Of a stretch of DNA of 64,000 bases, positions 37,748-47,254 are shown one piece after another. Numbering within the stretch: the first letter of the stretch is position 1; each line of letters begins with the position of its first letter. The notes beneath the pieces were generated by a model. That model did not search any database. It was given only the letters and a program-made list of their open reading frames with translations, and was not told the origin of the DNA. Position numbers and translations under genes: made by a program. The stretch comes from Burkholderia contaminans (lineage in GTDB: Bacteria; Pseudomonadota; Gammaproteobacteria; Burkholderiales; Burkholderiaceae), in contig NZ_CP090640.1 in assembly GCF_029633825.1 (NCBI RefSeq), positions 1,984,001-2,048,000 of the forward strand. The letters are read 5' to 3'.

Positions 37748-38770
37748 TTATACAAAACCGCGTGGGTTCCCCTCCTGCCATCGCCAGTGGTCGGCGCACA
37801 TTTCCTCGATACCGAGCGTCGCGCGCCAGCCGATGATGTCGGCCGCGGCCTGCGGATTCGCGTAGCACTCGGCGATATCGCCCGGGCGGCGCGCGACGAG
37901 CTCGTACGGCACCGGGCGGCCCGACGCCTTTTCGAATGCACGCACGACTTCCAGCACGCTGTAGCCCTGGCCCGTGCCGAGGTTCACGACGAAGCTCGCG
38001 TCGCGCTTCGCGAGCGCGTCGAGTGCGGCGATGTGCCCCTTCGCGAGATCGACCACGTGGATGTAGTCGCGCACGCCGGTGCCGTCCGGCGTCGGGTAGT
38101 CGGAGCCGAACACGCGCAGCCTTTCCAGCTTGCCGACCGCGACCTGCGCGACGTACGGCATCAGGTTGTTCGGGATGCCGGCCGGATCCTCGCCGATCAG
38201 CCCGCTCGCATGTGCGCCGACCGGGTTGAAGTAGCGCAGCGTCGCGATGCGCCACGACGGGTCGGAAACCTCGAGATCGCGCAGGATCTGCTCGGCGATC
38301 AGCTTCGACTGGCCATACGGGTTCGTCGCGGACAGCGGGAACGATTCGTCGATCGGCGAGCGCTCGGGCACGCCGTATACGGTCGCGGACGAGCTGAACA
38401 CGAACTGCCTGACGTTGCGCTTGCGCATCACCTTGAGCACGGCGAGCAGGCCGCCGATGTTGTTCTGGTAGTACTCGAGCGGCTTCGCGACCGATTCACC
38501 GACGGCCTTGAGCGCCGCGAAATGGATCGTGCCGGTGATCGGGTGCGCATCGAATACCTTGGCGAGCGCGGCTTCGTCGCACACGTCGACCTGATGGAAC
38601 GCGGGCGTCTTGCCCGTGATCCGCTCGATGCGGCGCACGGATTCGGCCTTGCTGTTGACGAGGTTGTCGACGATCACGACATCGTAGCCGTTGTCGAGCA
38701 GCTCGACGGCCGTGTGCGAGCCGATGTAGCCCGCGCCGCCGGTAACGAGGATGGTGCCTTTAGCGGTCAT
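37748..38770 (-). CDS. galE: UDP-glucose/UDP-GlcNAc 4-epimerase
   Basis: The protein has 340 residues. It shows VTGGAGYIGSHTAVELL at the N-terminus, FHQVDVCDE, FSSSATVYG and TNPYGQSKLIAEQIL (Tyr-x3-Lys), with YFNPVGAHASG as in GalE. It interconverts UDP-glucose and UDP-galactose, and possibly the N-acetyl forms. It sits inside a glycan locus rather than with gal genes, so it probably supplies a galactose-type donor to the next GT genes. Confidence 0.94.
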   Translation of the reverse strand: MTAKGTILVTGGAGYIGSHTAVELLDNGYDVVIVDNLVNSKAESVRRIERITGKTPAFHQVDVCDEAALAKVFDAHPITGTIHFAALKAVGESVAKPLEYYQNNIGGLLAVLKVMRKRNVRQFVFSSSATVYGVPERSPIDESFPLSATNPYGQSKLIAEQILRDLEVSDPSWRIATLRYFNPVGAHASGLIGEDPAGIPNNLMPYVAQVAVGKLERLRVFGSDYPTPDGTGVRDYIHVVDLAKGHIAALDALAKRDASFVVNLGTGQGYSVLEVVRAFEKASGRPVPYELVARRPGDIAECYANPQAAADIIGWRATLGIEEMCADHWRWQEGNPRGFV

Positions 38771-38785
38771 TGCAGATGCGCTCCT

Positions 38786-39922
38786 TCAAAGTGTGAATCC
38801 GGTCAACGAATGGATGGTCTCCCGATAGCGCTCGACGACCTGTTGCTCGTCGAACTCCGCCGCGACCTTTTGCCGGCCGCGTGCGCCCAGCGCTGCCCGG
38901 CCTTCCGGTCCGAGCGCGATCATGCGATTCAGTTGTTCCGCGAGGCTCGCGCTGTCGCGCACGCGGCACAGGAACCCCGTTTCGCCGTCGGCGACGACGT
39001 CGCGGCAGCCCGGCACGTCGGTCGCGACGATCGGGCGGCCCATCGCCGATGCTTCCATCAGCGTACGCGGCACGCCTTCGCGGTACGACGGCAGTACGAC
39101 GCAGTCGGCCGCCGCGATATGCGGGCGCACGTCGTGCGCTTCGCCGAGATATTCGATCACGCCTTCGGCGGCCCACGCATCGACATCCGCGCGGCCGATC
39201 GCGCTTGGATTATCGACGCCGAGCGGCCCGAGCAGCTGGAAGCGCGCGTTCGGGAAGCGCGTACGCACGATGCGCGCGGCCTCCACATATTCGCGCACAC
39301 CCTTGTCCCATAGCAGCCGGCCGATCAGGATGAAGACAGGTGCGTCGCCGGCCGGCAGCGGCACCGGCGCGAACTGTTCGAGATCGACGCCTTCGCCGTG
39401 CAGCAGCCGCGCGCGTTCGGGATGCGCGAGCAACTGCTCATCGGTGAAGGTCGCGAGATCGTCGCGGTTCAGGAACCACACTTCACGCGGGAAGCGGAAC
39501 GCGAACCGGTACAGGCGCTTCGCGACGCTTGCCGCGCGGCTCTTCTGGATGAAGACGTAGCCGAGCCCGGTCGTCACCGCGATCGACGGCACGCGCGCGA
39601 GCCACGCGGCGACCGAGCCGTAGATGTTCGGCTTGATCGTGTAATGGAACACGAGATCGGGCTTCAGCGCACGGTAGTGACGCACCAGCGCGGCGAGCGT
39701 GCCGAGATCCTCGCGCGGGCTCGTGCCTTTCGATGCAACCGAGAGCGCCACGTAGCGGCAGCCCATCTGCTCGAGCAGCGGCACCGTGCGGTCGTGCGGC
39801 GCGATCACGATGACCTCGGCGCCGCGCGCGACGAGCGTACGGATCAGCCCGTGGCGATACGTGTAGATCGCCCAGGCCGTGTTGCAGACGAGCGCGATGC
39901 GCAGCGGGGAGGTGGCGGACAT
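38786..39922 (-). CDS. GT4 glycosyltransferase (PglA/WbpT-like)
   Basis: The protein has 378 residues from ATG 39922 (MSATSPLRIALVCNTAW). The longer upstream frame has a different composition and is left out. The motif FHYTIKPNIYGSVAA near residue 83 and GLGYVFIQ are typical of enzymes that add GalNAc or galactose as the second sugar of lipid-linked oligosaccharides. The donor domain has LIGRLLWDKGVREYVEAAR and YREGVPRTLMEASAMGRP with E-x7-E. It lies just upstream of galE (15-base gap), which fits a galactose-type donor. The precise linkage is unknown. Confidence 0.87.
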   Translation of the reverse strand: MSATSPLRIALVCNTAWAIYTYRHGLIRTLVARGAEVIVIAPHDRTVPLLEQMGCRYVALSVASKGTSPREDLGTLAALVRHYRALKPDLVFHYTIKPNIYGSVAAWLARVPSIAVTTGLGYVFIQKSRAASVAKRLYRFAFRFPREVWFLNRDDLATFTDEQLLAHPERARLLHGEGVDLEQFAPVPLPAGDAPVFILIGRLLWDKGVREYVEAARIVRTRFPNARFQLLGPLGVDNPSAIGRADVDAWAAEGVIEYLGEAHDVRPHIAAADCVVLPSYREGVPRTLMEASAMGRPIVATDVPGCRDVVADGETGFLCRVRDSASLAEQLNRMIALGPEGRAALGARGRQKVAAEFDEQQVVERYRETIHSLTGFTL

Positions 39923-39972
39923 GAAAAAAGAATAAATAAAGCGTCGTAAATGCCGGATACGCCGAATGGGCG

Positions 39973-40797
39973 TCACGCGGACGGCCGCGCGGCGAACAGC
40001 GTCTGCTTGATCCGCTGCAACGTCCGGTACGGCGTCACGAAATGCAGCAGGTTCTTGGCGAGGCCGGCCCAGTCGTACGGGTTCAGCGCGTTGAAGTGGC
40101 TCAGCAGCAGCGTGAGCGTCGACACCAGCTGGCGCCGGCGCTTGGTCGCACTGATCCCGCCCTCGTTCAGTTCGTAATAGAGGCCCAGTTCCGGCAGGTT
40201 CGCGCAATCGTAGCGTTCCATTAACCGCAAAAAAAGATCGAGATCCTCGGCCGCACGGTATTTCGCACGATAGTTCCCCACTTCACGCACGGCGTCGATG
40301 CGCAGCATCACCGACGGATGCACGAGCGGCGAGCGCAGGAAGCGCGTGCGGCGCAGCGTGCCCGGATCGGTGGGCGGGGTCAGCATGAAGCGCGGTTCGC
40401 CGGCGCGGGACACGACTTGCGTCCACATGCCGACACAGGCCACGCGCGGGTGGGCGCCGAGGTACGCGCGCTCTTTGGCGAGGCGCTGAGGCGCGGCGAG
40501 ATCGCCCGCGTCGATGCGCGCCGCATAGCGGAAGCCGCGCGCCGCGAGCGCATCGATGCCGGCCGCGAGCGCACGCTCGATGCCGCCGTTCTGCGGCATG
40601 CGCAGCACGTCGATCGTGAGGCCGGGCAGGTCGGGTGCGACGATCGGCGGCGTGCTGCCGTCATCGACGATCAGCACGTGCACGGGCGTGTCCTCGCGAA
40701 ACGACGCGAGGGTCCGACCGACGTCGTCGTGCCCGTTGTAGGCCGGCATCAGCACGGCCACGTCGTCGAGCGGGGTCGGGCAATCAGGGGACGTCAT
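39973..40797 (-). CDS. Family 2 glycosyltransferase
   Basis: The protein has 274 residues from ATG 40797. It is a soluble GT-A enzyme: VAVLMPAYNGHDDVGRTL at residues 13-30, VDDGST near residue 45, and RIDAGDLAAPQRL as the metal site (Asp-x-Gly-Asp instead of Asp-x-Asp). The later AAEDLDLFLRLMERY carries the catalytic Glu-Asp of the GT2 family. It overlaps the flippase gene by four bases. It probably adds an inner sugar of the repeat or core unit. Confidence 0.87.
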   Translation of the reverse strand: MTSPDCPTPLDDVAVLMPAYNGHDDVGRTLASFREDTPVHVLIVDDGSTPPIVAPDLPGLTIDVLRMPQNGGIERALAAGIDALAARGFRYAARIDAGDLAAPQRLAKERAYLGAHPRVACVGMWTQVVSRAGEPRFMLTPPTDPGTLRRTRFLRSPLVHPSVMLRIDAVREVGNYRAKYRAAEDLDLFLRLMERYDCANLPELGLYYELNEGGISATKRRRQLVSTLTLLLSHFNALNPYDWAGLAKNLLHFVTPYRTLQRIKQTLFAARPSA

Positions 40798-42050
40798 GGT
40801 CGCAGCTTGAAACGGATGTAATAAAAATTGACGGCGGCGGCGGCCAGGTAGCCGGCCGCCAGCCCGACGAGCGCGCCGTACAGGCCGAGCCGCGGGATCG
40901 CGAACAGGTTGACGAGCGCCGCGATCGCGAGCGCGAGCAGCCATTTCGACAGCAACACGAATTTTGCTTGATATTTGAGAACGATAAGATTGCCTATCGC
41001 CTCGATGCCGGCCGGCACCGACAGCCAGACCGCCCAGCGGAAGATGTCGACCGAGGCCTCGTAGCCGTGGCCGAACACCTTGCCGACGATCAGCGGGGCG
41101 GCGGCGTCGAGCACGAGCGCGCCGGCCGTCATCAGGCAGGCCGTCATCGCGATCAGCCGGACGATGTTGCGGCGCAGCCGCGCGACGTCCTGCACGCGGT
41201 AGACGAAGGCGGGCGCGATCGTCTGCGCGAGCATCAGCGCGAGCGTGATCCAGTTCTCGTTGAGTTGCTGCGCGGCCGAGTAGCGGCCGAGATCGGCGAA
41301 CGACACGTGACGCTCGAGCATCAGGCGGTCGAGCTTCAGGAACAGGTACATGCAGATGAGGCCGAGCCAAAATACGGTGCCAGCTGTTGCAAAGTGCCTG
41401 AACAGCGGTTTGTCGAACGTCCAGCCGAGCGCGCCGCCGTTACGATGCCGGTAGTACAGCAGTAGCGCGAAGCCGATTGCGGCGGCCTCGAGCGCCCACA
41501 GCCACGCGAAGCGGGCGGGGCCCGCGGCCGCGCGGACCAGCAGCCAGACGAGCAGCGCCTTCACCAGCGCGGTGACCATGCTGGTGACGAGCTGCGGCTT
41601 GCTGTAGGTCATGCTCTGCAGCCACGCGTTGATGACGCCGACGAACGGCTCGCGGAACACCATCGTGACCGCGAGGCCCGCGAGCATCGCGCCGACCAGC
41701 GGATCGAAGGCGCCCGCGGCGATCGCGATCCAGGTCGCGACGAGCGCGGCGACGGAGACGGCGATGCGCAGCGCGAATGCGCTGCCGAGCACCGCGCCGA
41801 GCTGGGCGGGCGGGCGCTGGACGATGGTCGGGACGAGGATTTCCGCGCCGCACACCCAGGTGAGCGGCGCCAGTACCAGGAGGAGCGTATTCGCATACTG
41901 CCATTTGCCGAACACATCTGGCCCGAAATAACGGGCCAGCAGGCCGCTGATCGCGATCGCGACGCCGATCTGCGTGAGCCGTTCGAGCCCCAGCCAGACG
42001 AGATTCGCGACGGCCTTCGCGACGTCCGGGTTGCCGAAGCGCTTCAGCAT
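40794..42050 (-). CDS. Wzx-like polysaccharide flippase
   Basis: The protein has 418 residues with about 12 membrane helices, in the MATE/Wzx-like oligosaccharide flippase superfamily. The N-terminal LLARYFGPDVFGKWQYANTL is the usual G-P-x-x-F-G-x-W loop of Wzx. It would move an undecaprenyl-linked oligosaccharide across the inner membrane. It is the first gene of the leftward group and is divergent from manB. No Wzy polymerase is seen beside it. Confidence 0.87.
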   Translation of the reverse strand: MLKRFGNPDVAKAVANLVWLGLERLTQIGVAIAISGLLARYFGPDVFGKWQYANTLLLVLAPLTWVCGAEILVPTIVQRPPAQLGAVLGSAFALRIAVSVAALVATWIAIAAGAFDPLVGAMLAGLAVTMVFREPFVGVINAWLQSMTYSKPQLVTSMVTALVKALLVWLLVRAAAGPARFAWLWALEAAAIGFALLLYYRHRNGGALGWTFDKPLFRHFATAGTVFWLGLICMYLFLKLDRLMLERHVSFADLGRYSAAQQLNENWITLALMLAQTIAPAFVYRVQDVARLRRNIVRLIAMTACLMTAGALVLDAAAPLIVGKVFGHGYEASVDIFRWAVWLSVPAGIEAIGNLIVLKYQAKFVLLSKWLLALAIAALVNLFAIPRLGLYGALVGLAAGYLAAAAVNFYYIRFKLRP

Positions 42051-42313
42051 GCGCGGCAGCGGCGTGCGCGCGAGGCGGCCGGCAGGGCGCCCGGAGGCTG
42101 CAGGTTGGCGGCGACGGGACGGCTAGGCATTAAAATGGGCGGTATGCGCGTCATCAAAACCCGCGATTATAAGTGGGATCGGGGTCGCTCCCGCCGTTCG
42201 GCGCCAGCAGTTTCACGCCGTGCCGGGCCCGCATGTATCATGCGCGGCACGGGCGAGCGGCGGCCAGGCAAGCCAGACAATTTTCCATGCACGCAACCGA
42301 GAGAAGAGAATCG

Positions 42314-43708
42314 ATGATCTCCCAATCCATCTTCAAGGCATATGACATTCGTGGCGTGGTCGGCAAGACGCTCGACACCGACACCGCACGCGCGATCGGC
42401 CGGGCATTCGGCAGTGAAGTGCGTGCGCAGGGCGGCGATGCGGTCGTCGTCGCGCGCGACGGCCGCCTGTCCGGGCCGGACCTCGTCGGCGCACTGGCCG
42501 ACGGCCTGCGTGCGGCAGGCGTCGACGTGGTCGACGTCGGTATGGTGCCCACACCGGTCGGTTATTTCGCGGCGAACGTCCCGCTCGCGCTGAAGGGCGG
42601 CGAGCGCCGCGTCGATTCGTGCATCGTCGTCACGGGCAGCCACAACCCGCCCGACTACAACGGCTTCAAGATGGTGCTGCGCGGCGCCGCGATCTACGGC
42701 GAGCAGATCCAGGCGCTGTACCGGCGCATCGTCGACGAGCGCTTCGAGACGGGCAGCGGCTCGTACGAACAGATCGACGTGGCCGATCAGTACATCGCGC
42801 GCATCGTCGGCGACATCAAGCCGGCCCGCCCGATGAAGCTCGTCGTCGACGCCGGCAACGGCGTGGCCGGCCCGCTCGCGACGCGTTTGTTCAAGGCGCT
42901 CGGCTGCGAGCTCGTCGAGCGCTTCACCGACATCGACGGCACGTTCCCGAACCACCACCCGGATCCCGCCCACCCGGAAAACCTGCAGGACGTGATCCAG
43001 GCGCTGAAGGACACCGACGCCGAGATCGGCTTCGCGTTCGACGGCGACGGCGACCGCCTCGGCGTCGTCACGAAGGACGGCAAGATCATCTATCCGGACC
43101 GCCAGCTGATGCTGTTCGCGGAAGAAGTGCTGTCGCGCAACCCGGGCGCGCAGATCATCTATGACGTGAAGTGCACGCGCCACCTCGCGCAATGGGTGAA
43201 GTCGAAGGGCGGCGAGCCGCTGATGTGGAAGACGGGCCACTCGCTCGTGAAGGCGAAGCTGCGCGAGACGGGGGCACCGCTCGCCGGAGAAATGAGCGGC
43301 CACGTGTTCTTCAAGGATCGCTGGTACGGCTTCGACGACGGTCTCTACACGGGCGCGCGCCTGCTCGAGATCCTCGCGAAGACGGCCGACCCGAGCGCGC
43401 TGCTGAACGGGCTGCCGGACGCGATGAGCACGCCTGAACTGCAGCTGTGGCTCGACGAGGGCGAGAACTTCCGCCTGATCGACAAGCTGCAGAAAGAGGC
43501 GAAGTTCGACGGCGCCGAGGAAGTCGTGACGATCGACGGCCTGCGTGTCGAGTACCCGGACGGCTTCGGCCTCGCGCGTTCGTCGAACACGACGCCGGTC
43601 GTCGTGATGCGTTTCGAGTCGGAGACGCAGGAAGGGCTCAAGCGTATCCAGGAGGACTTCCGCCGCGTGCTGACGGCCGCGAAGCCGGACGTCAAGCTGC
43701 CGTTCTGA
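42314..43708 (+). CDS. manB: Phosphomannomutase/phosphoglucomutase
   Basis: The protein has 464 residues. The start ATG 42314 follows GAGAAGAGAA. SIFKAYDIRGVVG is at the N-terminus. The phosphoserine loop VTGSHNPPDYNGFK carries Ser109. The Mg loop DGDGDRLG lies near residue 240, the sugar-binding GEMSGHVFFKD near residue 325, and RSSNTTPVVVMRFE binds phosphate at the C-terminus. This is the AlgC/ManB group, which makes mannose-1-phosphate for ManC and glucose-1-phosphate for RmlA. A terminator follows. Confidence 0.95.
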   Translation: MISQSIFKAYDIRGVVGKTLDTDTARAIGRAFGSEVRAQGGDAVVVARDGRLSGPDLVGALADGLRAAGVDVVDVGMVPTPVGYFAANVPLALKGGERRVDSCIVVTGSHNPPDYNGFKMVLRGAAIYGEQIQALYRRIVDERFETGSGSYEQIDVADQYIARIVGDIKPARPMKLVVDAGNGVAGPLATRLFKALGCELVERFTDIDGTFPNHHPDPAHPENLQDVIQALKDTDAEIGFAFDGDGDRLGVVTKDGKIIYPDRQLMLFAEEVLSRNPGAQIIYDVKCTRHLAQWVKSKGGEPLMWKTGHSLVKAKLRETGAPLAGEMSGHVFFKDRWYGFDDGLYTGARLLEILAKTADPSALLNGLPDAMSTPELQLWLDEGENFRLIDKLQKEAKFDGAEEVVTIDGLRVEYPDGFGLARSSNTTPVVVMRFESETQEGLKRIQEDFRRVLTAAKPDVKLPF

Positions 43709-43769
43709 GCGTCGGCGGCCTCGGGCCGCCACCGGCCCGACGGTGAGTCCGATCGTCGCGCCATCCCCG

Positions 43770-43806
43770 AAAAGCGGCGCACGCCACAGGCGTGCGGCCG
43801 CTTTTT
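43770..43806 (+). terminator. Rho-independent terminator after manB
   Basis: A long stem (43770-43785 with 43789-43804, one bulged G) has a three-base loop (ACA) and ends in a run of T (43802-43806). It separates manB from waaC. Confidence 0.88.
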
Positions 43807-43882
43807 GTCTGTCCGGCCCGTCGGCCGGGATAAAATCCCTCCTTTATGTCTGTCGCCGGCTGCCTGCCGGCGTTTTTTCAGC

Positions 43883-44878
43883 GTGCAAAAGATCCTGATC
43901 GTGCGCGTGTCGTCGCTGGGCGACGTCGTGCACAACATGCCGGTGATCGCCGATATCCGGCGCCGCCACCCCGATGCGCAGATCGACTGGCTCGTCGAGG
44001 AAAGCTTCGTCGACCTGGTCAAGCTCGTCGACGGCGTGCGCAACGTGTTGCCGTTCTCGCTGCGCCGCTGGCGCAAGAAGCCGCTCTCGGGCGCCACGTG
44101 GCGCGAGATCCGCGCGTTCCGCCAGCGCCTCGCGGCCGAGCAGTACGACCTCGTGATCGACTGCCAGGGCCTCATCAAGACGGCCTGGGTCGCGAGCTGG
44201 GCGCGCGGCCCGCTCGTCGGGCTCGGCAACCGCACCGACGGCGCCGGCTACGAGTGGCCCGTGCGCTTCTTCTATCGCAAGCGCGTGCCGATCGCGCCGC
44301 GCACGCACGTCGTCGAGCGCTCGCGGCAACTCGTCGCAGCCGCGCTGAGCGACCCGGCGCCGACGCCGGCCGATCCGGTCGACTTCGGCCTCGATACGCG
44401 CGCGGCGGCGCTCGCGGTGGCCGCGCTCGGCCTGAACCTGCCGGTGCCGTACGTGGTGTTCGTCCATGCGACGTCGCGCGCCGACAAGCAATGGCCGGAC
44501 GCCGCATGGATCGAACTCGGGCAGGCCCTCGTGCGGCGCGGCGCGTCGCTCGTGCTGCCGTGGGGCAACGACGCGGAGCGCGCGACCAGCGAGCGGCTGG
44601 CGAAGGAATTCGGCGATGCGGCAATCGTGCCGCCGAAGCTGTCGCTGCCGGCCGTGGTCGGTCTGATCGACGGCGCGGCCGCGACGGTCGGGGTTGATAC
44701 AGGTCTGGTTCACATCGCGGCCGCGCTGAAGCGTCCGACGGTCGAACTGTACAATTTCGCGACGGCCTGGCGCACCGGCGGCTACTGGTCGCCGAGCGTC
44801 GTCAATCTCGGCACGGCGGGGCAACCCCCGTCGATCGCGCAGGTGAAGTCGGCGCTCGCGGGCTTCGGTCTCCTGTAA
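43883..44878 (+). CDS. waaC: Lipopolysaccharide heptosyltransferase I
   Basis: The protein has 331 residues in family GT9. The start is GTG 43883 (QKILIVRVSSLGDVVHNMP). WLVEESFVDLVKLV, DCQGLIKTAWVA and the donor-site VGVDTGLVHIAAALKRPTVEL fit WaaC. It adds the first L-glycero-D-manno-heptose to Kdo in the inner core. It is followed by kdoO and waaA in the same direction. Confidence 0.93.
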   Translation: MQKILIVRVSSLGDVVHNMPVIADIRRRHPDAQIDWLVEESFVDLVKLVDGVRNVLPFSLRRWRKKPLSGATWREIRAFRQRLAAEQYDLVIDCQGLIKTAWVASWARGPLVGLGNRTDGAGYEWPVRFFYRKRVPIAPRTHVVERSRQLVAAALSDPAPTPADPVDFGLDTRAAALAVAALGLNLPVPYVVFVHATSRADKQWPDAAWIELGQALVRRGASLVLPWGNDAERATSERLAKEFGDAAIVPPKLSLPAVVGLIDGAAATVGVDTGLVHIAAALKRPTVELYNFATAWRTGGYWSPSVVNLGTAGQPPSIAQVKSALAGFGLL

Positions 44879-44912
44879 CGCTGACACACGCGCGAACCCA
44901 CGCGAACCGACC

Positions 44913-45797
44913 ATGAGCGAATCCCAGATCATCGAAGTCCCGTCCGCCGACTGGAGCGGACACAACCTGTCGGCGCCGCGCGAGCAGCTGCTGGCCGCCG
45001 TCGAGGAGGGCAAGGTGCTGTATTTCCCGCACCTGCGCTTCGCGATCGACGGCGGCGAGGAAGCGTTGCTCGATCCGGCGCTCGCCGACCCGAAACGCAA
45101 GAACATCAGCCTCGCGCCGAACGGCGGCGCGCTCGCCGGCGTGCTCGGCGACAGCGTCACGCAGTCGGCGGTGCGCGCGCTCGTCGCGCGCTTCCAGCAG
45201 CAGGCCGGCACGCTCGTCGACGGCCTCTTTCCCGAATACCGCGGCAAGCTGCGCGTCGCGCCGACGAGCCTGCGGCTGATGCAGGTCGAGACGCGCCAGA
45301 CGTCGTGGCGCAAGGACGACAGCCGGCTGCACGTCGACGCGTTCCCGTCGCGGCCCAACTACGGCGAGCGCATCCTGCGCGTGTTCACGAACGTGAACCC
45401 GGCCGGCGTGCCGCGCGTATGGCGCGTCGGCGAGCCGTTCGAGGACGTCGCGAAGCGTTTCCTGCCGAAGATCCGGCCGCAATTCCCGGGTTCGGCGTGG
45501 CTGCTGAACCTGCTGCACGTGACGAAGTCGCCGCGCAGCGCGTACGACCACCTGATGCTGAACCTGCACGACAGCATGAAGGCCGATCTCGACTACCAGA
45601 AGACGAGCCCGCAGGAGACGATGCCGTTCCCGCCGGGCTGCGTGTGGATATGTTTCTCCGATCAGACTTCGCACGCTGTGATGTCCGGCCAGTTCATGCT
45701 CGAACAGACCTTCTTCCTGCCGGTCGACGCGATGGTCCGCCGCGAATGCGCGCCGCTCGGCATCCTCGAACGCCTGACGGGCAGGTCGCTGGTTTGA
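44913..45797 (+). CDS. kdoO: Kdo 3-hydroxylase (Fe(II)/2-oxoglutarate dependent)
   Basis: The protein has 294 residues. The iron site is seen as RLHVDAFPSRP (His-x-Asp, near residue 138) with the distal His in SDQTSHAVMSGQF (near residue 252). The N-terminal KVLYFPHLRFA and GKLRVAPTSLRLMQVE segments match the KdoO group described in Burkholderia and Yersinia. The enzyme hydroxylates C3 of Kdo to give Ko in the LPS inner core. Its position between waaC and waaA supports this role. It lies 34 bases after waaC. Confidence 0.9.
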   Translation: MSESQIIEVPSADWSGHNLSAPREQLLAAVEEGKVLYFPHLRFAIDGGEEALLDPALADPKRKNISLAPNGGALAGVLGDSVTQSAVRALVARFQQQAGTLVDGLFPEYRGKLRVAPTSLRLMQVETRQTSWRKDDSRLHVDAFPSRPNYGERILRVFTNVNPAGVPRVWRVGEPFEDVAKRFLPKIRPQFPGSAWLLNLLHVTKSPRSAYDHLMLNLHDSMKADLDYQKTSPQETMPFPPGCVWICFSDQTSHAVMSGQFMLEQTFFLPVDAMVRRECAPLGILERLTGRSLV

Positions 45798-45834
45798 GCG
45801 CGCCACTTCTCCGTTGCAACACGAGGGTCGCCGC

Positions 45835-47190
45835 ATGCTGAGGGTGATCTATCGCGCGCTGTGGTGGCTCGTCGCACCGATCGCCGTCATCCGGCTCTAT
45901 GTGCGCTCGCGCAAGGAGCGCGGCTATCGCGAGCACATCGGCGAACGCTTCGGCCACGTGGCGGGCCGCTCGCGCGACGACCGTGCACCGCTGATCTGGG
46001 TGCATGCGGTATCGGTCGGCGAGACGCGCGCGGCGCAGCCGCTGATCGACGCGCTGATGCACGCCCGACCCGATGCGCGCATCCTGCTCACGCACATGAC
46101 GCCGAGCGGCCGTGCGACCGGCGAACAGATCTTCGGCGATCGCGTGCTGCGCTGCTACCTGCCGTACGACATGCCCGGCGCGGTGCGGCGTTTCCTGCAC
46201 GCGTGGCGGCCGACGCTCGGCCTCGTGATGGAAACCGAAGTGTGGCCGACGCTGATCGACGAGTGCCGCCGTGCGGACGTGCCGCTGGTGCTGACCAATG
46301 CGCGCATGTCCGCGCGTTCGTTCCGGCGTGCCTCGAAGTTCGGCGCGGCGACGCACGACGTGTTCGGCGGCTTCTCGCGCGTGCTCGCGCAGAGCCCGGC
46401 CGATGCGGAGCGGCTGACGTCGCTCGGTGCGCGCAACGTGACCGTGCTCGGCAACCTGAAGTTCGACATGACGACGCCGCCGGAACTCGCGGCGCGCGGC
46501 CATGCGTGGCGCGACGCGATCGGCGCGCGGCCCGTATGGGTGGCTGCGAGCACGCGCGAGAACGAGGAGGCGCTGGTGCTGCAGGCCTTTGCGGCCATGC
46601 GCACGCCCGGCGCGTTGCTGGTGCTCGTGCCGCGTCATCCGCAGCGTTTCGCCGAGGTCGAGGCGCTCATTGAGCGCAGCGGGCTCAAGTGCGTGCGACG
46701 CTCGGTGTGGGCGGCAGACAAGGCCGCGCTCGCGTCTGGCCGGCCGGCTGCCGAGCCGCTGCCGGATGACGTGACGGTGCTGCTCGGCGATTCGATGGGC
46801 GAGCTCGGCGCGTATTACGCGGCGGCCGACATCGCGTTCATCGGCGGCAGCCTGTTGCCGCTCGGCGGCCAGAACCTGATCGAGGCTTGCGCGGTCGGCG
46901 TGCCCGTGCTGATCGGCAAGCACGTGTTCAACTTCACGCAGGCGACCGCCGACGCGGTCGCGACCGGCGCTGCGCTGCAGGTCGAGGATCCGCTCGATCT
47001 CGCGCACGTGCTCGATGCGCTGTTCGCCGACAAGGCGCGGCGTATCGCAATGGGCGCGGCCGGCGCCGCATTCGCGTCGCGCCACCGCGGCGCGACCGCG
47101 CGCACGGTGGACGTGCTCGCGGCACTGCTGCCGCCCGCCGAACGCGGCGTGCGCGCACTGCAGGACGCGCAGGACCCTTCCGACGACTAG
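45835..47190 (+). CDS. waaA: Kdo transferase
   Basis: The protein has 451 residues. The start at ATG 45835 follows GAGGG; a TTG 21 bases upstream is less likely. An N-terminal anchor (ALWWLVAPIAVIRLYVRSR) precedes WVHAVSVGETRAAQPL with the catalytic Glu, METEVWPTLI near residue 130, and GGSLLPLGGQNLIEA near residue 340. It transfers Kdo to lipid IVA at the inner membrane. It ends the core group and converges with ureG. Confidence 0.94.
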   Translation: MLRVIYRALWWLVAPIAVIRLYVRSRKERGYREHIGERFGHVAGRSRDDRAPLIWVHAVSVGETRAAQPLIDALMHARPDARILLTHMTPSGRATGEQIFGDRVLRCYLPYDMPGAVRRFLHAWRPTLGLVMETEVWPTLIDECRRADVPLVLTNARMSARSFRRASKFGAATHDVFGGFSRVLAQSPADAERLTSLGARNVTVLGNLKFDMTTPPELAARGHAWRDAIGARPVWVAASTRENEEALVLQAFAAMRTPGALLVLVPRHPQRFAEVEALIERSGLKCVRRSVWAADKAALASGRPAAEPLPDDVTVLLGDSMGELGAYYAAADIAFIGGSLLPLGGQNLIEACAVGVPVLIGKHVFNFTQATADAVATGAALQVEDPLDLAHVLDALFADKARRIAMGAAGAAFASRHRGATARTVDVLAALLPPAERGVRALQDAQDPSDD

Positions 47191-47195
47191 GCAAA

Positions 47196-47247
47196 GGCGG
47201 CGCCATGCCGCCGGGAGCATGCGTGGCGGCAACCGTATGGCGCCGCC
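47196..47247. terminator. Inverted repeat between waaA and ureG
   Basis: A perfect 11-base inverted repeat (47196-47206 GGCGGCGCCAT, 47237-47247 ATGGCGCCGCC) lies between two convergent genes. The loop is 30 bases and there is no T-run, so a terminator role is only suggested by its place. Confidence 0.4.
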
Positions 47248-47254
47248 GCGCCGC

